64,000 bases of DNA from Marisa cornuarietis (GCA_004794655.1 SMMW01000073.1:372001-436000), one strand, 5' to 3'; shown: positions 22,292 through 34,009, counted from the stretch's first letter. The notes: a model not told the origin generated them from the letters alone. Translations and numbers: made by a program.

Positions 22292-25200
22292 GATTGAGAT
22301 CCAATCAATCCTCTTCGTGCTAGTTGCACAAAAGGTCTCAACCAGAGCCCGCCACTGATGTCGATCGGCTGAAACTCGCTCCAGGCGACCCCATGTCCAG
22401 CCCTTTCCTTTCATCTCCCTTTCCACAGTTCTTCTCCAGGATTCCTTTGGGCGGCCTCGTTTTCTTCGGCCGTCTGGAGTCCATCGTAGGGCGATTCTAG
22501 AGAGGTCTGCTGTCTGATGGAGAAGCACATGTCCAATCCATAGCTAAAGCCTTCGTTGAACCAGCGTGGTTATGGACTCGGTTTCAGTTCTTCGGTGGAG
22601 TTCTTCATTGGTGATGGTCTTTGTCCAAATGATGTTAAGTATGCGCCTGAGGCATCTGTTTCGGAAGACGTCAAGCCTGTTACCGATGTTTTTCGTCATC
22701 TTCCATGATTCTGATCCATAAAGGAGGGTGCTGATCACATTTGACTTGAAGATTCTCAGCTTGGTCTTCTGGCTGATGTTTTTTGCCTTCCATGTGCTCC
22801 TGAGTGAGGCAAAGTCCTGGCTGGCTTTTGCCAGTCGGGCTAAAATCTCCACCTCCGCATCCCCAGTGTTTGAAATCTTGGACCCAAGATAGGTAATATC
22901 TTCTCCATTTAGTCTGATGTTTTCTTGGACTCTGGCGCTCACTCTCATACTTTTCGTTTTCTTTGCGCTGACCTTTGACCCAAGGTTTCCACCTGTTTCT
23001 GAGAAGGCATTTGTTTTCTCCTGCATGTCTTTGTGGCGGTGTGACAACAGGGCAATGTCATCACCAAACTCCAAGTCTTCCAGCAATGTTTTGTTGTCAT
23101 AGTCGGGGTCCATTTGATCCCTCTTCTCTCTCTGTCAGTGGAATTCTTCATGATCCAGTTCATGGCCAGGATGAAGAGGAACGGCGACAGAATGCAGCCC
23201 TGCTTCACCCCACTACTGACGTTGAAGGGGTAAGTGAGCTCCGTGTCACAGACCAGCTGACATTTTAAGTCGCTTTACATCATTGCAACGATCTGCTGTA
23301 AAAAGCCTTCTCCAGGTCGATGAAGTTCATGTACAGCGGTGAGTTCCACTCATTGCTTTGCTTCAGAATCTGAAGCAGAGTGAAAATGAGTTCAGAGCAG
23401 GATCGCCCAGTGCGAAATCCTGCTTACTGGGGCCGGAGGTCTTTCTCAACGGTTGCCGTCAGTCCTGACAAAACAATCTTGCTGAAGACCTTGCTGTGAT
23501 GGAAAGAAGTGTTATACCCCTCCAGTTATTGCAGTCTCCAAGATCTCCTTTCTTGGGTAACTTGAAGATGAGCCCTCTCTTCCACCCATCGGGGATCTGT
23601 CCTGATTCCCAAACTTGCCTGAAGATTTCAGTCAACATGGGAGCTGTCACATTCACATCTGCTTTCAACATCTCTGCTGTTATTCTTCACTATTATTATT
23701 CCATCTGCCCCTGGGGCTTTGCCGCTTTTCATTGCCTTAATTGCTGCTGTCAGTTCTTCCAGGCTTGGTGGGTCTGTGTAGATGTCAAGGTCTGTATCTG
23801 CTGGCTGGATGTCTGCGAGCTGAGGGAGGTCTGGTCTGTTTAGAACTGACTCAAAATGCTCCCACCAGCGCTGTAGTTTTCGTTCATGTCTTTCACTGGT
23901 ACTTCAATGTTTTTGAACCTGTTGTTCAACTGCTTATTGATTTTATACAGTGTCTTCAGGTCATTTTTTCGTGCTGCTTCTTCTGCTTCATCTGCCAGTT
24001 TCTCTATGTAGTCCCTTTTGTCGGTTTTGGTCATCCTCTTTACCTCTTTGTTTATTTCTGTATATCTTTGTCTGTATTGTTCCTTCAAACTTTCAGATCT
24101 GGTGTTGTTGATTTTCTGCTAGGTTGACTTTCTCTCTTCTATCTTTTTCCATGTCTCTTCTCTGATCCACTGTTCTTTCTTTTTTCGTTGGAGACCAGTA
24201 TTTTCTCACCTGTTTCCTGTAAGACTCGATTGAAGTCCTCTAAGGTCATCTCCTGTTGGTCCCCTAGTGCCTGGAACCTGTTATTTACTTCCCCTGCAAA
24301 GGCCCCTTTGGTGGCTGTGTTCTTCAGTCTGCCGGAGTCTACTCTCCGCTGATGTGCCTGTTTTCCTCGCGATCGACGTAGCTTAAGGTTTTTTGTTTTC
24401 ACGTCTGGTGATGTCCACGTTGCCTTGTGGATGTCTTTGGGTTGGAAGAGTGTGCCTCCAATCACTAGATTGTTTTCCCTCACAAAAGTTTGCCAGTCTC
24501 TCTCCGTTATCATTGATGGTTTCAATTCCATGCTTGCCCATGATATGCTCCCTGCAGGTGTTGTCACTTCCCACCTTGGCATTGAGGTCGCCGGTGATGA
24601 GCAACATATCATGGGCTCGGACGCTCTCCGTGGCTGCCTGGAGCTGATCGTAAAAAGCATCCTTGTCTTCTGCCTTAGAGTCTTTTGTTGGTGCATAGCA
24701 AACTAGCACTGTTAGCTTGGTGTACTTTGAATGGAATCTTGCTCTCAGAAGCCTGGGTCCATAAGGCTTCCATTCCACCAGTGTCTTTTTAGTTTTCTTA
24801 TTGAGAAGTAGTGCTACTCCTTCAGAGTGTTGGTCGTCTGATCTTCCTGAGAACAAGATAGTATGTCCTGATGCTAGTCTCCTCTTTCCCGTGCCGGTCC
24901 ATCTGACCTCGCTGACTTCCAGGATGTCCAAGTTGTACTTGTCAAACTCCTTGACTAGTTGGGGCAACCTGCCAGTCTGATACAAGGTCTGGACGTTCCA
25001 ACACCCCACCCTCAACTTCTGCTTCGGCTTCAGAAAATCCACCATCGAGGCGCCAGCTCCCTCTTGGGTTTGACTGTCGTCCGTCATAAGTCCAGTCCCC
25101 TGGTATGTTTCATTATCTTCGCCATCCGTAACGTGTGCTCTAGTGTTGGTTTCTGTAACATGCATTTTTATATGGTGTGGTTGTTAGCCCTACTACAACC

Positions 25201-25336
25201 TGATTTACCTCTAGGTGAGGGGTCCACCTTAGTCGCCTCTTACGACATGCCTGGCTGGACAGCAGGGACCCTATTCTTACAATGCTCGCTAGACAAGCAT
25301 ACCCCTTGGTCCCACGGGGGGCAGATTGAGATCCAA
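22292..25336 (-). mobile_element. RTE-like LINE flanked by a 13-bp target duplication
   Basis: The identical 13-mer GATTGAGATCCAA occurs at 22292-22304 and 25324-25336. On the minus strand an apurinic-type endonuclease comes first (about 25070-24560: LRVGCWNVQTLYQTG, EVSEVRWTGTGKR, LITGDLNAKVGSDN), followed by a Lys/Arg-rich linker and the reverse transcriptase (about 23670-22540: PDGWKRGLIFKLPKKGDL, KQGCILSPFLFILAMNW, FGDDIALLSHRHKDM, ITYLGSKISNTG, LYGSESWKMT). The tail region near 22500-22300 encodes GRRKRGRPKESWRRTVE. The element looks close to full length but is split over several frames, so it is inactive. It lies in the intron region of decayed copy C. Confidence 0.85.
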
Positions 25337-25679
25337 CGTAAGAATAATTACTGCGATCCTCTTCACTCTCAATTACCTCCCATACCATTGTGACAGTATA
25401 TATTCCTTTAGGTTACGCAAACATAACTTATTTTAACACTTTAAAGTCTGATTTGTTGGTATGAACTTAACGAGATCGGGTCTACATAAAGATCGATATT
25501 ACTCCTTAATAAACGTAGAATAGAACGCGTTTCTGATATGTTCAAATTTCCAATACTTCAAATTTATAGCACGAGGAAAGGTCTGGTAGATATTTTTTAC
25601 AACTTAAATTTAGTTCTAAAATGTTCAAAGAGAGGCGTGTTAACGATGAAAAAAATTGTTTTAATTTCTTAAATTCTTC

Positions 25680-26217
25680 CAGTCGTTTTGCTCTTATTGT
25701 ATATCCTTGATTGTCAGTTTAGAAAGCTTCACAAACTATCGTACCAGGGCAGCAGACTGTACAGGGCCGCCACGCCGATGTTATTAAATTTTAAACAAAA
25801 GGAGAAAAAAACGACCCAGCTGTGGCCAAAAAACATCGTGTTTCTTGTTAATTAATTCGCTTTGCCTACTAATGTTTGCTAGCCACGAAGCAGAAAGCTA
25901 TATGTAGTATGATAACGTTTTTTCCGTAATGAGAATATTATGAGCCGTCACTTGGTCTTATTAAAGATACGGACACACGCACATACAAGTGAGGCTAGTG
26001 CAAGTGGGCGAGTCTCTTACAAGTTAATGTTTCATCTAGTTTTAATAAAGTATTAGTATTAGCGCAATAGTTATAGTTACATTGGCGGGCGACTGGGCTA
26101 CTTATTCTTTCTCTACCCAGGGCCGCCACAAGCCTAGCGCCTTGATCATACTTGCTCTCTTTTTCACGTACAAGTTAAAGTTCGTGTAACATACAGAGAC
26201 ATCAAAGCAGCTAATGC
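25680..26217. repeat. Array block R1, copy C
   Basis: This block aligns with 29905-30413. Shared landmarks are TTTTGCTCTTAT, AAGCTTCACAAACTATCGTA, CGACCCAGCTGTGGC, AAAACATCGTGTTTC, TTACAAGTTA and CAGGGCCGCCAC. It corresponds to sequence upstream of EF-hand exon 5 in the duplicated unit. A CAGGGCCGCCAC motif occurs at both 25760 and 26118, so a small element may lie between them. Confidence 0.6.
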
Positions 26218-26267
26218 TTACCGAAGGCGAAGTCATACTTGCGTAATTCGAAAGGAATTATTTACTG
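26218..26267 (+). pseudogene. Copy C exon 5 (EF-hand 4) with a nonsense codon
   Basis: ACCGAAGGCGAAGTCATACT plus TGCGTAATTCGAAAGGAATT aligns with gene B exon 5 (53432-53478). Read in the gene B frame it gives E-G-E-V-I-L-A-stop-F-E-R-N-Y-L-L against N-G-E-I-P-L-A-E-F-E-E-N-Y-Y-R. The nonsense codon replaces the glutamate at position 12 of the calcium loop. The donor after it (CTG|GTGATA) persists, and the following intron shares AATAAGCTGATAG with gene B intron 5. Confidence 0.7.
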
Positions 26268-26333
26268 GTGATACAATCAGCTAATAAGCTGATAGACAAC
26301 CAGAAAGATTAAAATAAAAGGATTATGAGAAAC

Positions 26334-26818
26334 TAGATACAGGCAATATAAACCTAACCTGTACATTTTAGCCTCTAAAACCAATCCGTTAATTAATTAT
26401 CTGCTACGATTCGCACTTACGATCAACAAGCGTCACTAACAGTGTACTACGTCACACTAGTGCACCATTCACAACATTGACCGCAATCAACACCAAACAG
26501 AGAGAGAATGAGTGGCAGCTCGGGTTATTGGGAGGTTAAAAGTCTGTATATCTTGTGGTTCTGAAAAAAACTGCGGCTTTAGCACGAGAAAAGCAGACTT
26601 TAACGTCCGAATAATCCCTATCGCTCCTTCTCCCTTTCTCTCTCTGTATGGTGTTGACTGCTGTCAATGTTGTGAATGGTGCACTAGTGTGACGTATACA
26701 CTGCTAACGGTGCTCGTTGATCGCAGGTGGGAATCGCGTACTTTGCTAGCGGATAATTAATTAACGGATGGGTTTTGGAGGCTGCAATTTACAGGTTAGG
26801 TTTATATCGCTATATCTA
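26334..26818. mobile_element. Long-palindrome foldback element (MITE-like)
   Basis: The left arm begins TAGATACAGGCAATATAAACC and the complement of the right end begins TAGATATAGCGATATAAACC. The match continues inward through CCTCTAAAACC, GTTAATTAATTATC, GTCACACTAGTGCACCATTC, ACAACATTGAC, AAAGTCTG and GTGGTTCTGAAAAAAACTG. Almost the whole 485 bp can therefore fold into one hairpin with its apex near 26570. It lies in the last intron of decayed copy C. A second, shortened copy is at 47897-48221. Confidence 0.85.
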
Positions 26819-26884
26819 CCGATATCTGCAGTAAACGCAAACCGTTCAGGTTGGAATTTAAGTTGTATAACGTAAGTATACCTT

Positions 26885-27180
26885 GTAGTGAATAAAAAAA
26901 AGATTTGTACATCGGATTTTGTTTCTTGTTACCAACTATTTTATTATGACGATGACAATAACGAAGTACTGGCCGAGGCAAAAGGTGCACCACATCCGGG
27001 CAAAGTTGTCCGCTTCACAGTGGTCAGCCCCTGGGTGGTCGGCCCCTGTAAAGAATGTCTTGCCCATTTTACGAATTATCCGCCCTAACCAAGAATGGCT
27101 CGCTCCGTGTAAGAGTTGCCCCTGAGTGGTCGACCTTTCAACAATAAGCACATGCCAAGATTCACTTGCTTCTTGTAAGT
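26885..27180 (+). repeat. Copy C last exon and array block R2
   Basis: The segment aligns with 34010-34290. It begins TACATCGGATTTTGTTT and contains GCCGAGGCAAAAGGTGCACC, GGTCAGCCCCTGGGTGG and TGCCAAGATTCACTTGC. The first part is the decayed last EF-hand exon: GTTACCAA|CTATTTTATTATGACG against gene B GTTGCCAG|CTATTCGTCGATGATG. The acceptor AG has become AA and the acidic tail has become Y-Y-D-D-D-N-N-E with no stop where gene B stops. Confidence 0.6.
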
Positions 27181-27189
27181 GTGATCTGA

Positions 27190-27924
27190 GTTGTTTTTCC
27201 TAGGTTTTTTTTTTTGTCCATCAGTCGCTTAGATGAGGCAGGGTTCTATCTGATTGGCAATAATTGGTTGGCGCAGAGAGAAAAAGAAATATTTTATTTT
27301 AGTCTTTAAAGGTATCACGGTCTAAATAGTAGTAACAGTCTTAAAGGCATAACGTAGACGGTTGTTCTCCACCCCCACCCCCAAACGGCATCGAGGACAC
27401 TTCGATCGATGTACAGTCATAAAAAAGAATTTTGACTTCGACAAAAGGTAAACATAAACTTGCTTTCGGTTTAAAAACCTATGTTCTGTCCACCTCTTGC
27501 TTGTTATGTTTCTTAAACGTTTTTGTTGTTATGTTGGTGAATTTTGTCTGCAGAATTCGTGTTCCCTCACCATCGTCATTTCGTCATCGTGATTTCTAAG
27601 GGACACCTGGCACTGGCCTTCAACAGTCTCATTTCACTCCATATGCACTGTTGAGAAATTAATGCTAAAAAGTGTTATCAACGTCCGACACATGCGAGTC
27701 GTCACGGTTTCTTGTTTTCTTTGTCTGGCGGATATCACCTACATTATTTTTCATACTTTACGCTCTATTCCCATAGTATTGTGTGTTCTACAAGATGATG
27801 TGAACGGAAATTGTTTAACCCTAAAATGTAACAAAAATGCTTTACATGCTTTTATTGCTTACATTTGCAGACTGTTGCCAAAGATAACAGCTGCAACGGT
27901 TGAATTTGGAGAACACCTTAATAT
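27190..27924. repeat. Array block R3, copy C
   Basis: This aligns with 34430-35190, sharing GAGGACACTTCG, TTTGTCTGCAGA, GACACCTGGCA, CAGTCTCATTTCACT and AGATAACAGCTG in the same order. No coding function is apparent. It is the 3' flank of the duplicated EF-hand unit. Confidence 0.7.
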
Positions 27925-28480
27925 TGCATGAACCTGACAACGTCCAGATGGCATCATTTATGACTGGGCGAATGCTGCATAATAAAACTTTTGCCCCATG
28001 TATGGTGCACAAACAACACATGAAAGCCAAGATCTTTTAACGCTTACAGTTCTTGAGTAAAAGAACATGTAAGTAAAAAAGCATAAAATAAACTCATCAG
28101 AAAATAATATTAAAAAACGTGTTTAACATTTCAGAATGTGCAGATTTGTTTGTTGTTTGTTAAACTGATTTCTAGAAAAGGCCGTTAAGACCTTTACTAC
28201 AGCTTTACATTTTGTTAAATAAATTTAAAAAGTGTGTCGAAAAGCATGTTTACATCCAGGTAACGTTTAGCCATAGTAAATGCACATAATCTTTAAATGG
28301 AATAGAATATTCTTCTCTGTTCATTTAAATATCGTATCTTTTAAATCAGAAGACATTGTCTACGTCCAAAAAAAACTGTACGAGCAGTACATATTTATCT
28401 GGTAAAATAAATAAGAATGTTTTAAAATACATTATGTTTTCTATCATGTATTGTCATTAAATGTAGTGACAAATAAATAA
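27925..28480. repeat. Array block R4, copy C
   Basis: This aligns with 41898-42490: TTAATATTGCATGA, CTGACAACGTCCA, AAATAAATAAGAATGTTTTA and ACATTATGTTTTCTAT. It is contiguous with R3 here but split from R3 in copy D by the L1-like element, so it is the empty site for that insertion. Confidence 0.8.
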
Positions 28481-28489
28481 TGCACTGTA

Positions 28490-28990
28490 AACTTTCAATG
28501 CGATTCCCGACTATTTTCTGCATCATCCAACTAACTCTAGAACCGATCCGGATGTTTCGCACGTTATGTCATAGTTCTGGGTGTATTCCTGCACCTCCAA
28601 AGGTTGATCCGGCCCACAGTGTTTTATATACTCAGTTGAAAGGTAATAATTACCATATTATCTATACCACTTATTTATACAAATATTTTAAATTGTGAAG
28701 ATTCAGTTGAAAGAGTTTTCAAACATTGCGATAAATAGATTGTTTTACCCTTAATCTTCTGTATTTTAACATTTTATAAAAGTAACAAATACTGTGCTAT
28801 TTTACAACAGAAGTTCAATATGTGTTGGAACTTAGTATGCAACAGAAAAAATCGTGTTTTTTCCTCATATTATAACCTTATAAAGAGTGAGGCTAAAGCA
28901 TTTAATTACCCTCTTTATTAATATGATCGATTGCCATAGACAGGTGTTAGTCACTGTTCTTGTTAGTTTCTGTGTTTGTCCATGTGTCTT
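28490..28990 (+). repeat. Array block R5: upstream flank of copy D
   Basis: This aligns with 48318-48740, the upstream flank of gene B. Shared pieces are AATGCGATTCCC, ACTCTAGAACCG, TGATCCG, GCTAAAGCATTTAATTAC and TTTATTAATATGATC. Inside, 28540-28650 looks exon-like, with an acceptor CTCTAG, an open frame containing HSSGCIPAPPKVDPAHS and a donor GAAAG|GTAATA. The donor GT is lost in the gene B copy, so splicing is not conserved. Confidence 0.6.
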
Positions 28991-29904
28991 TCAATCCTTC
29001 AACGACCAGGACCAGTAGAAGAACGAATTCATGCCTATAACTAGATGAATGGATCAACATGGTTTGAGACACAAAATCGAACTATTTAATCGCCTAAGTG
29101 GCTGCATTCGCGTAAATTAAGACTTACTCAGGCCGAGGGAGAACGCAATGTAGACAAAGTATGAAACTGCATATCATGGTGTCATTCATCCAATGCACAT
29201 CTGAAGAATGTCAAAACAGCCTCTGCTTTTTATTGCTACACCAGGACTACACGAAAGAGAAAAAATTCTTATGTAGCATTGCAAATACTTTGGATACGGA
29301 AACTAAAACCTCAATTACACTAGTCTTTGTGAATAGACAGTACTCCAAAGTCGAAAATATTCAACAAATCGGTTCAGACTATAGCAGTGCCTTCAGTAGT
29401 TAATTAGGAGAAACGTGACGAGCAGACCAGACCAGTCTGTTTGTCCGTTTTGATTGTGTGTTTACTAAACGCATATAGCTTTAGGTTTGATGATTCATTA
29501 ATATTTATTAGTCTTAATGGCTCTCCAAAGTTGCAATTTTTCTGGCGTTTCGTCGGCTATTAACATTTAGCTAATAGCTTAATATCTTAAAGGCACATTT
29601 ATGCCATTTAACCATCTTAACGTGTTTCCACTGATTTAGTCTTCTTAAGAACGTGTTTGCAGGCACGAAATAAGGGATTTATTCAAACGACAAGCAGCCA
29701 CACAGAAATTTTCCCCTTAATATACAAGCAGCTAGTGTCTGAAAGATCGAAAGACTTTGTCTTTCTGTTCCTTGTCGCATAAGAGCGAGTTTTACAAGAC
29801 AGGAAATGTTGTATAAGGCTATTGATTTCTTAAACTCTTTTTCTGACTAACATTGCAGAATTTTTGCGTAAGTTTTTGTATCCACGTACTAAACGATGGA
29901 ACAG
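28991..29904. other. Region where copy D exons 1-4 should lie
   Basis: By position between blocks R5 and R1 this should contain promoter and exons 1-4 of copy D. I find no recognisable EF-hand loop. An 80-codon frame at 29161-29403 has no family resemblance. The exons are lost or too diverged to see. Confidence 0.3.
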
Positions 29905-30413
29905 GTCTTCCGATCGTTTTGCTCTTATTTTGTATCCTTGATCGTCAGTTTAGCAAGCTTCACAAACTATCGTACCAGGGCGCCAGGCTATTCACTTGCA
30001 CAGCGCCGGCAACTCCCAGGGAACGCCACGCCAATGTATATTGATTAAACAGAAAGAGAAAATAACGACCCAGCTGTGGCTGAAAAACATCGTGTTTCGT
30101 TTTAATTAATACGCTGTGTTTACTTAATCTGATGGAGTTGGAGCAGTGTGCTATATGCAGAATCACAATGTTCTGCCATAATGAGAATATTATGAGCTGC
30201 CGCTTGGTTTTGAAGTTACGGACATGAGCATAGAGAAGCGAAGCAAATGCAAGTCAGCGGGTTGCTTACAAGTTACTGTTTCATCTAATTTCAATAAAGT
30301 AGTAGCGGAAGCGCAATAGTCATAGTTAAATTGGTGGGCGAAGTGAGTATCGAGTCTTTCTCTGCCCAGGGCCGCCACGAGCCTCGAGCCTTGATCTTAC
30401 CTGCTGTCTATTT
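29905..30413. repeat. Array block R1, copy D
   Basis: Partner of 25680-26217. It ends abruptly at the left end of the hAT element. Confidence 0.65.
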
Positions 30414-32776
30414 CAGCGGTTCTCAACTGGTGGTACGCGTACCCTTAGGGACATAAATAAGTATTGTTATAATGCGATAGTATTAGTTAAAACAACCAAA
30501 GAGTTTGAAGGTCACCAATTTGCTGCGTTAATTATCACCAAAATATGTGTGATAGTGCAACTTTACTATAGCATGGGGCAGATTTGTTTCTTAGATGCAG
30601 TTATCCCACGCTTTACCGGAAAAGTCCAAAACTAGTTGTGCATGTAATGGGCTTGGGACACCTGAGTCACCTTCCCAGCGGGCAGGTAGCTTTTGAGAAA
30701 AGACAATCACTTCAGTACAAGAAGGGAGTTGAAGATGATTTTAAGGCTTTTCTTCGCGGAAACCCCCAAAATGAACCGGTTTTTAATAAAACGGAAGGGA
30801 AGTGATACCCATGCGTTCGAGAAATTGACTGATTCGGAAGGTGCTGTATCGTCTTCTGATAAGTCAGGCCAAGGAATTCCTCAGAAAAGACCGAGGCAGC
30901 AGCAAGATAAAAAGCCACCAGAAGATTCATCTGTGGGCAAAAAAAAGACGATAATCTGAAGAATATTTGAGCTACGGTTTTGTCAGCAATGGTGCGGACC
31001 CTCGACTTCCACTCTGTGTCATATGCAACGAAACTGTCCAATCACAGCATGAAACCGTCACTTCTGAAGAGACACCTGCAAACCAAACACGCAGAACTGA
31101 AAAATAGACCGGTGGGATATTTCAAGATGCAACACGAGAGTATGCTGAAAGGCACCGCAATGTTTCACGGATATATGCATACGTCTGAGAAAGCCTTGCT
31201 CGCCTTATATGAGTCTTTTGGTTGCGAAAAAACGGAAACCACATACTATTTTTGAGGAGTTCGTACTTCCTGCAGCACTAAAAATTGCAGAAATAATGAT
31301 AGACAAGAAAGCAGTCGATACGGTAAAAACAATCCCACATTCGGATGATGCTGTATCAAAATGAATTCGAGAAATGGCTGACGATATAATCAAGCAAGTC
31401 CGTGAGCAGATGAATGCGAGAAAACAGTTTGCATTACAACTGGATGAGCATCAAACGAAGCTCATTTGATGATTTTTGTCCGGTATGTGGATCAAGTGAC
31501 AGGACTTTCAGAAGAAGTGTTATCTTGCAAAGCTTTGCGGGGAGAACAACAGCGCAAGAGATTTTCAGAAATCTTTCAGAGTGTCTCGCTGCTCATAGAC
31601 TAGTATGGATGTGGTGTGTTTCTGTGTGCACAGATGGCGCAGCTGACATGACGGGTCACCGAAGAGGCTTGAAAGCATTGGTAAAAGGGAAGAATCCATC
31701 AGTACAATGGATTCACTGCATTATTCATTGACAATTACTTGCCTCCAAACGTGGAGTTCGAGACACTTAGCACTGTGGTCAAAGTCGTGAACTGTATAAA
31801 GTCACGTGCTCTGAACTCTCGGCGGTTTCGACTGGTTTGCCAGGACATGGGTTCGGAACGCGTTACTTAATTTTTTGCATACCGAAGTCCAGTGGCTATC
31901 TCGTGGAAAAAATTTGAACAGGTTATCTGAGCTCCAACATGAAGTTTACGTCTTTCTAAAAGATCAGAAATCTGCTTTTGCAACGCACGTTGAGGACGGG
32001 CAGTGATTATGCAAAGTCGCATATGTTAAACTTCAAGGACAAAGCAGCAACATATTTTCTTCCATTGACAACATGCGAGCTTTTCGTAACAAATTTATCT
32101 ACTGGAAAAACAGTATTTCTGCTGCACATCTTGCAATCTTCCCAACAACTTCATTTCTTTGTGAAGACTCGAACATTGATCTTTCAATCTTTCCCATTAT
32201 CAAAACATTGATCGTCGATCAATCGAAGAATCTGGAAAACGAAATTCTCCAATATTTTCGAGATATTGAAACGGATGGTGCCAAGAACAACTGGATTTTG
32301 GATCCTTTTTATGAAAACAATGATAAGACAGCAGAACATTCTGATGAATTGACAGAAAAAATATTGGAAATTGCGGCGGACAGAACTTTGAAACCAAGAA
32401 TGGACACCATGATGGGAGATTTCTGGCACAGCGTGTGTAACGAATACAAAGAATTGACTAAAGCAGCGTTGACAGCATTTTTGCCTTCTTATCAACGTAT
32501 TTATATGAAAGCGCTTTCTCAGCTTTGACTGCTATAAAAACTATAAAAAACAACACCGACTTCAGCCTGAAGGTGATGTTATACTAGCCGTCTGCAGCAT
32601 CCATCTTCGCATCAATACTTGATGGCACAAAACAAGAACAAATATCCAATTAGAAACGTAAGCACACGCCATTGTGATAATAAGTACTTTAGTGCGCGAA
32701 CTTATGCGCAAGGGGTACCCGCGGACATACTTTCACCTTTTAGGGGTACAGTCGCGAAAAAGGTTGAGAATCTCTG
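30414..32776 (+). mobile_element. hAT transposon, ZBED/Charlie-like, decayed
   Basis: The terminal inverted repeats are CAGCGGTTCTCAACTGG (30414-30430) and, at the right end, the complement of CAGAGATTCTCAACCT. Inside, an N-terminal BED-finger relic (SNHSMKPSLLKRHLQTKHAE, near 31030) is followed by KPHTIFEEFVLPAALKIAE and then the C-terminal half, LHTEVQWLSRGKNLNRLSEL near 31880 and NMRAFRNKFIYWKN near 32070. Stops and frameshifts occur throughout, so no active transposase remains. No 8-bp target duplication is visible. The insertion interrupts copy D at the position of exon 5; the flank at 32777 resumes with GTGATACAATC, as at 26268. Confidence 0.85.
32073..32528 (+). pseudogene. hAT transposase C-terminal fragment
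   Basis: This 151-codon frame is the longest surviving part of the transposase. It contains the FRNKFIYWKNSI region, a charged middle and the GDFWHSVCNEY segment typical of ZBED5-like hAT proteins. The dimerisation segment expected near the C-terminus is missing because the frame ends at 32526-32528. Confidence 0.6.
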
Positions 32777-32886
32777 GTGATACAATCCGCTGATAAGCAG
32801 ACAGAGAGGCAAAAATAGATTTAAAAAAAACGGATTGGGAAAGGGTGGAAGATGAATTAAGGTATCTTAAAAGCTCTTCTAAGTTG

Positions 32887-32887
<1 letters not shown>

Positions 32888-32964
<77 letters not shown>

Positions 32965-32987
32965 CATTATTATTATTATTATTATTA
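32888..32987. repeat. (ATT)n tract at a LINE/SINE 3' end
   Basis: About 33 ATT units are followed by AAACAGATTTATATAGCGC. On the minus strand this reads as a GCGCTATATAA element end with an AAT tail, like the tail at 44886-44930. The tract lies in the last intron of copy D. Confidence 0.9.
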
Positions 32988-33900
32988 AAACAGATTTATA
33001 TAGCGCAATTTTCAACTCCAGAGTCGACTCAATGCCCTGTACAGATTCTGTTGAAGAATTTCCGGACTGAACTACTGGAGGCAATCAGCGTTATGCTAGG
33101 ATAGTCATAGACTGTGGAGTTCTGGAAGCCAGTGAGACACACCTGTCCGCTAGCTGACATAAAAGCTTGGGTAGTCTTCACACCCTGTGTATGACCAGCA
33201 GGTGACGGCAAGAACCATAGCCCATGACAAGCATGACTGTCCACAGTTCATCGCGATGGACGAAGCTACAGTAATGTGGGAGAAGTCTCATATTGTAACT
33301 GCTTGGTTAATACTTCTTTCTATACATAAGAGAACTCGTGATCTAAGTTTTCTAGATCAATCTGCTTAACAGCCACCTACAGTCCTGTTGTCGAGTGTGG
33401 AGCTACATGCAGTGTGGTTGTATCTGTGAGACCTTTGGCTATTCCTGTATATGGCTGATAGACACACGCCATACTGTCAAACTGCACGATGACCACTTCT
33501 GATGACGATGACTCATTGATGTTGATAGTGACCTTCACCTTGTTTTCTGCCAGTGGTGGGGAGGTGATGTCGTAAGGTTACTTGCTGGTGGAGAATCAGA
33601 CAACTGAGATTCGGAATAAGCACAATGCGTGGTTACTGATTTGTCTGACATACCCTTTGTCTGTCTTTAGCCTCTTGTCACTCTTGAATCTATGAACTTT
33701 ACCAGCTACTTGTTTTAGCAAGTCGTCTGCTCCGGGACCCGTGCTGGCACTCATTGGCCGTGAGTTCAGAGAAAAGCCTTCGTGTCGTTGTGTGATCTCA
33801 AGATCTTCAGAAAAAGCGTTATGGCGTCAGGCAGAAAGCGACGCAGCGAAGAAAGTACAGACTTACACAATGGGCACTAAAAACACAAGAAACTAAGGAA
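32988..33900 (-). mobile_element. Probable 5'-truncated retroelement body of unknown family
   Basis: Sequence upstream (on the minus strand) of the (AAT)n tail has higher GC content than its surroundings. It has no homologue in copy C, so it is inserted material. It includes the coding-like frame at 33369-33545. The family is not recognised. Confidence 0.35.
33369..33545 (-). other. Coding-like segment of unknown origin
   Basis: The minus strand reads YDITSPPLAENKVKVTINI and continues through EVVIVQFDSMACVYQPYTG to APHSTTGL and a stop. The alternating hydrophobic pattern suggests beta strands of an extracellular or capsid-like domain. A possible donor, GGACT|GTAGGT, lies at the end. It could be a captured exon, a retroelement gene part or chance. 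Confidence 0.3.
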
Positions 33901-34009
33901 AATACAAAAATTGCGGAGAGCCGCCTCCCTCAAGCCTGTTAGGCGAGGGGACGCCACTCCAACTATCCATAATGTATACAGTGTAGTTAATAAGAAGAAA
34001 ATGATTGTT

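Noticed and set aside
24393..25393. Plus-strand frames of 80-140 codons
   Set aside because: They lie antisense to the endonuclease of the RTE-like element and have no family features.
29161..29403. 80-codon frame as exons 1-4 of copy D
   Set aside because: No EF loop or signal-peptide pattern is present despite the expected position.
30406..32784. 8-bp target duplication for the hAT element
   Set aside because: The flanks GTCTATTT and GTGATACA do not match; the flanking sequence seems to have been altered since insertion.
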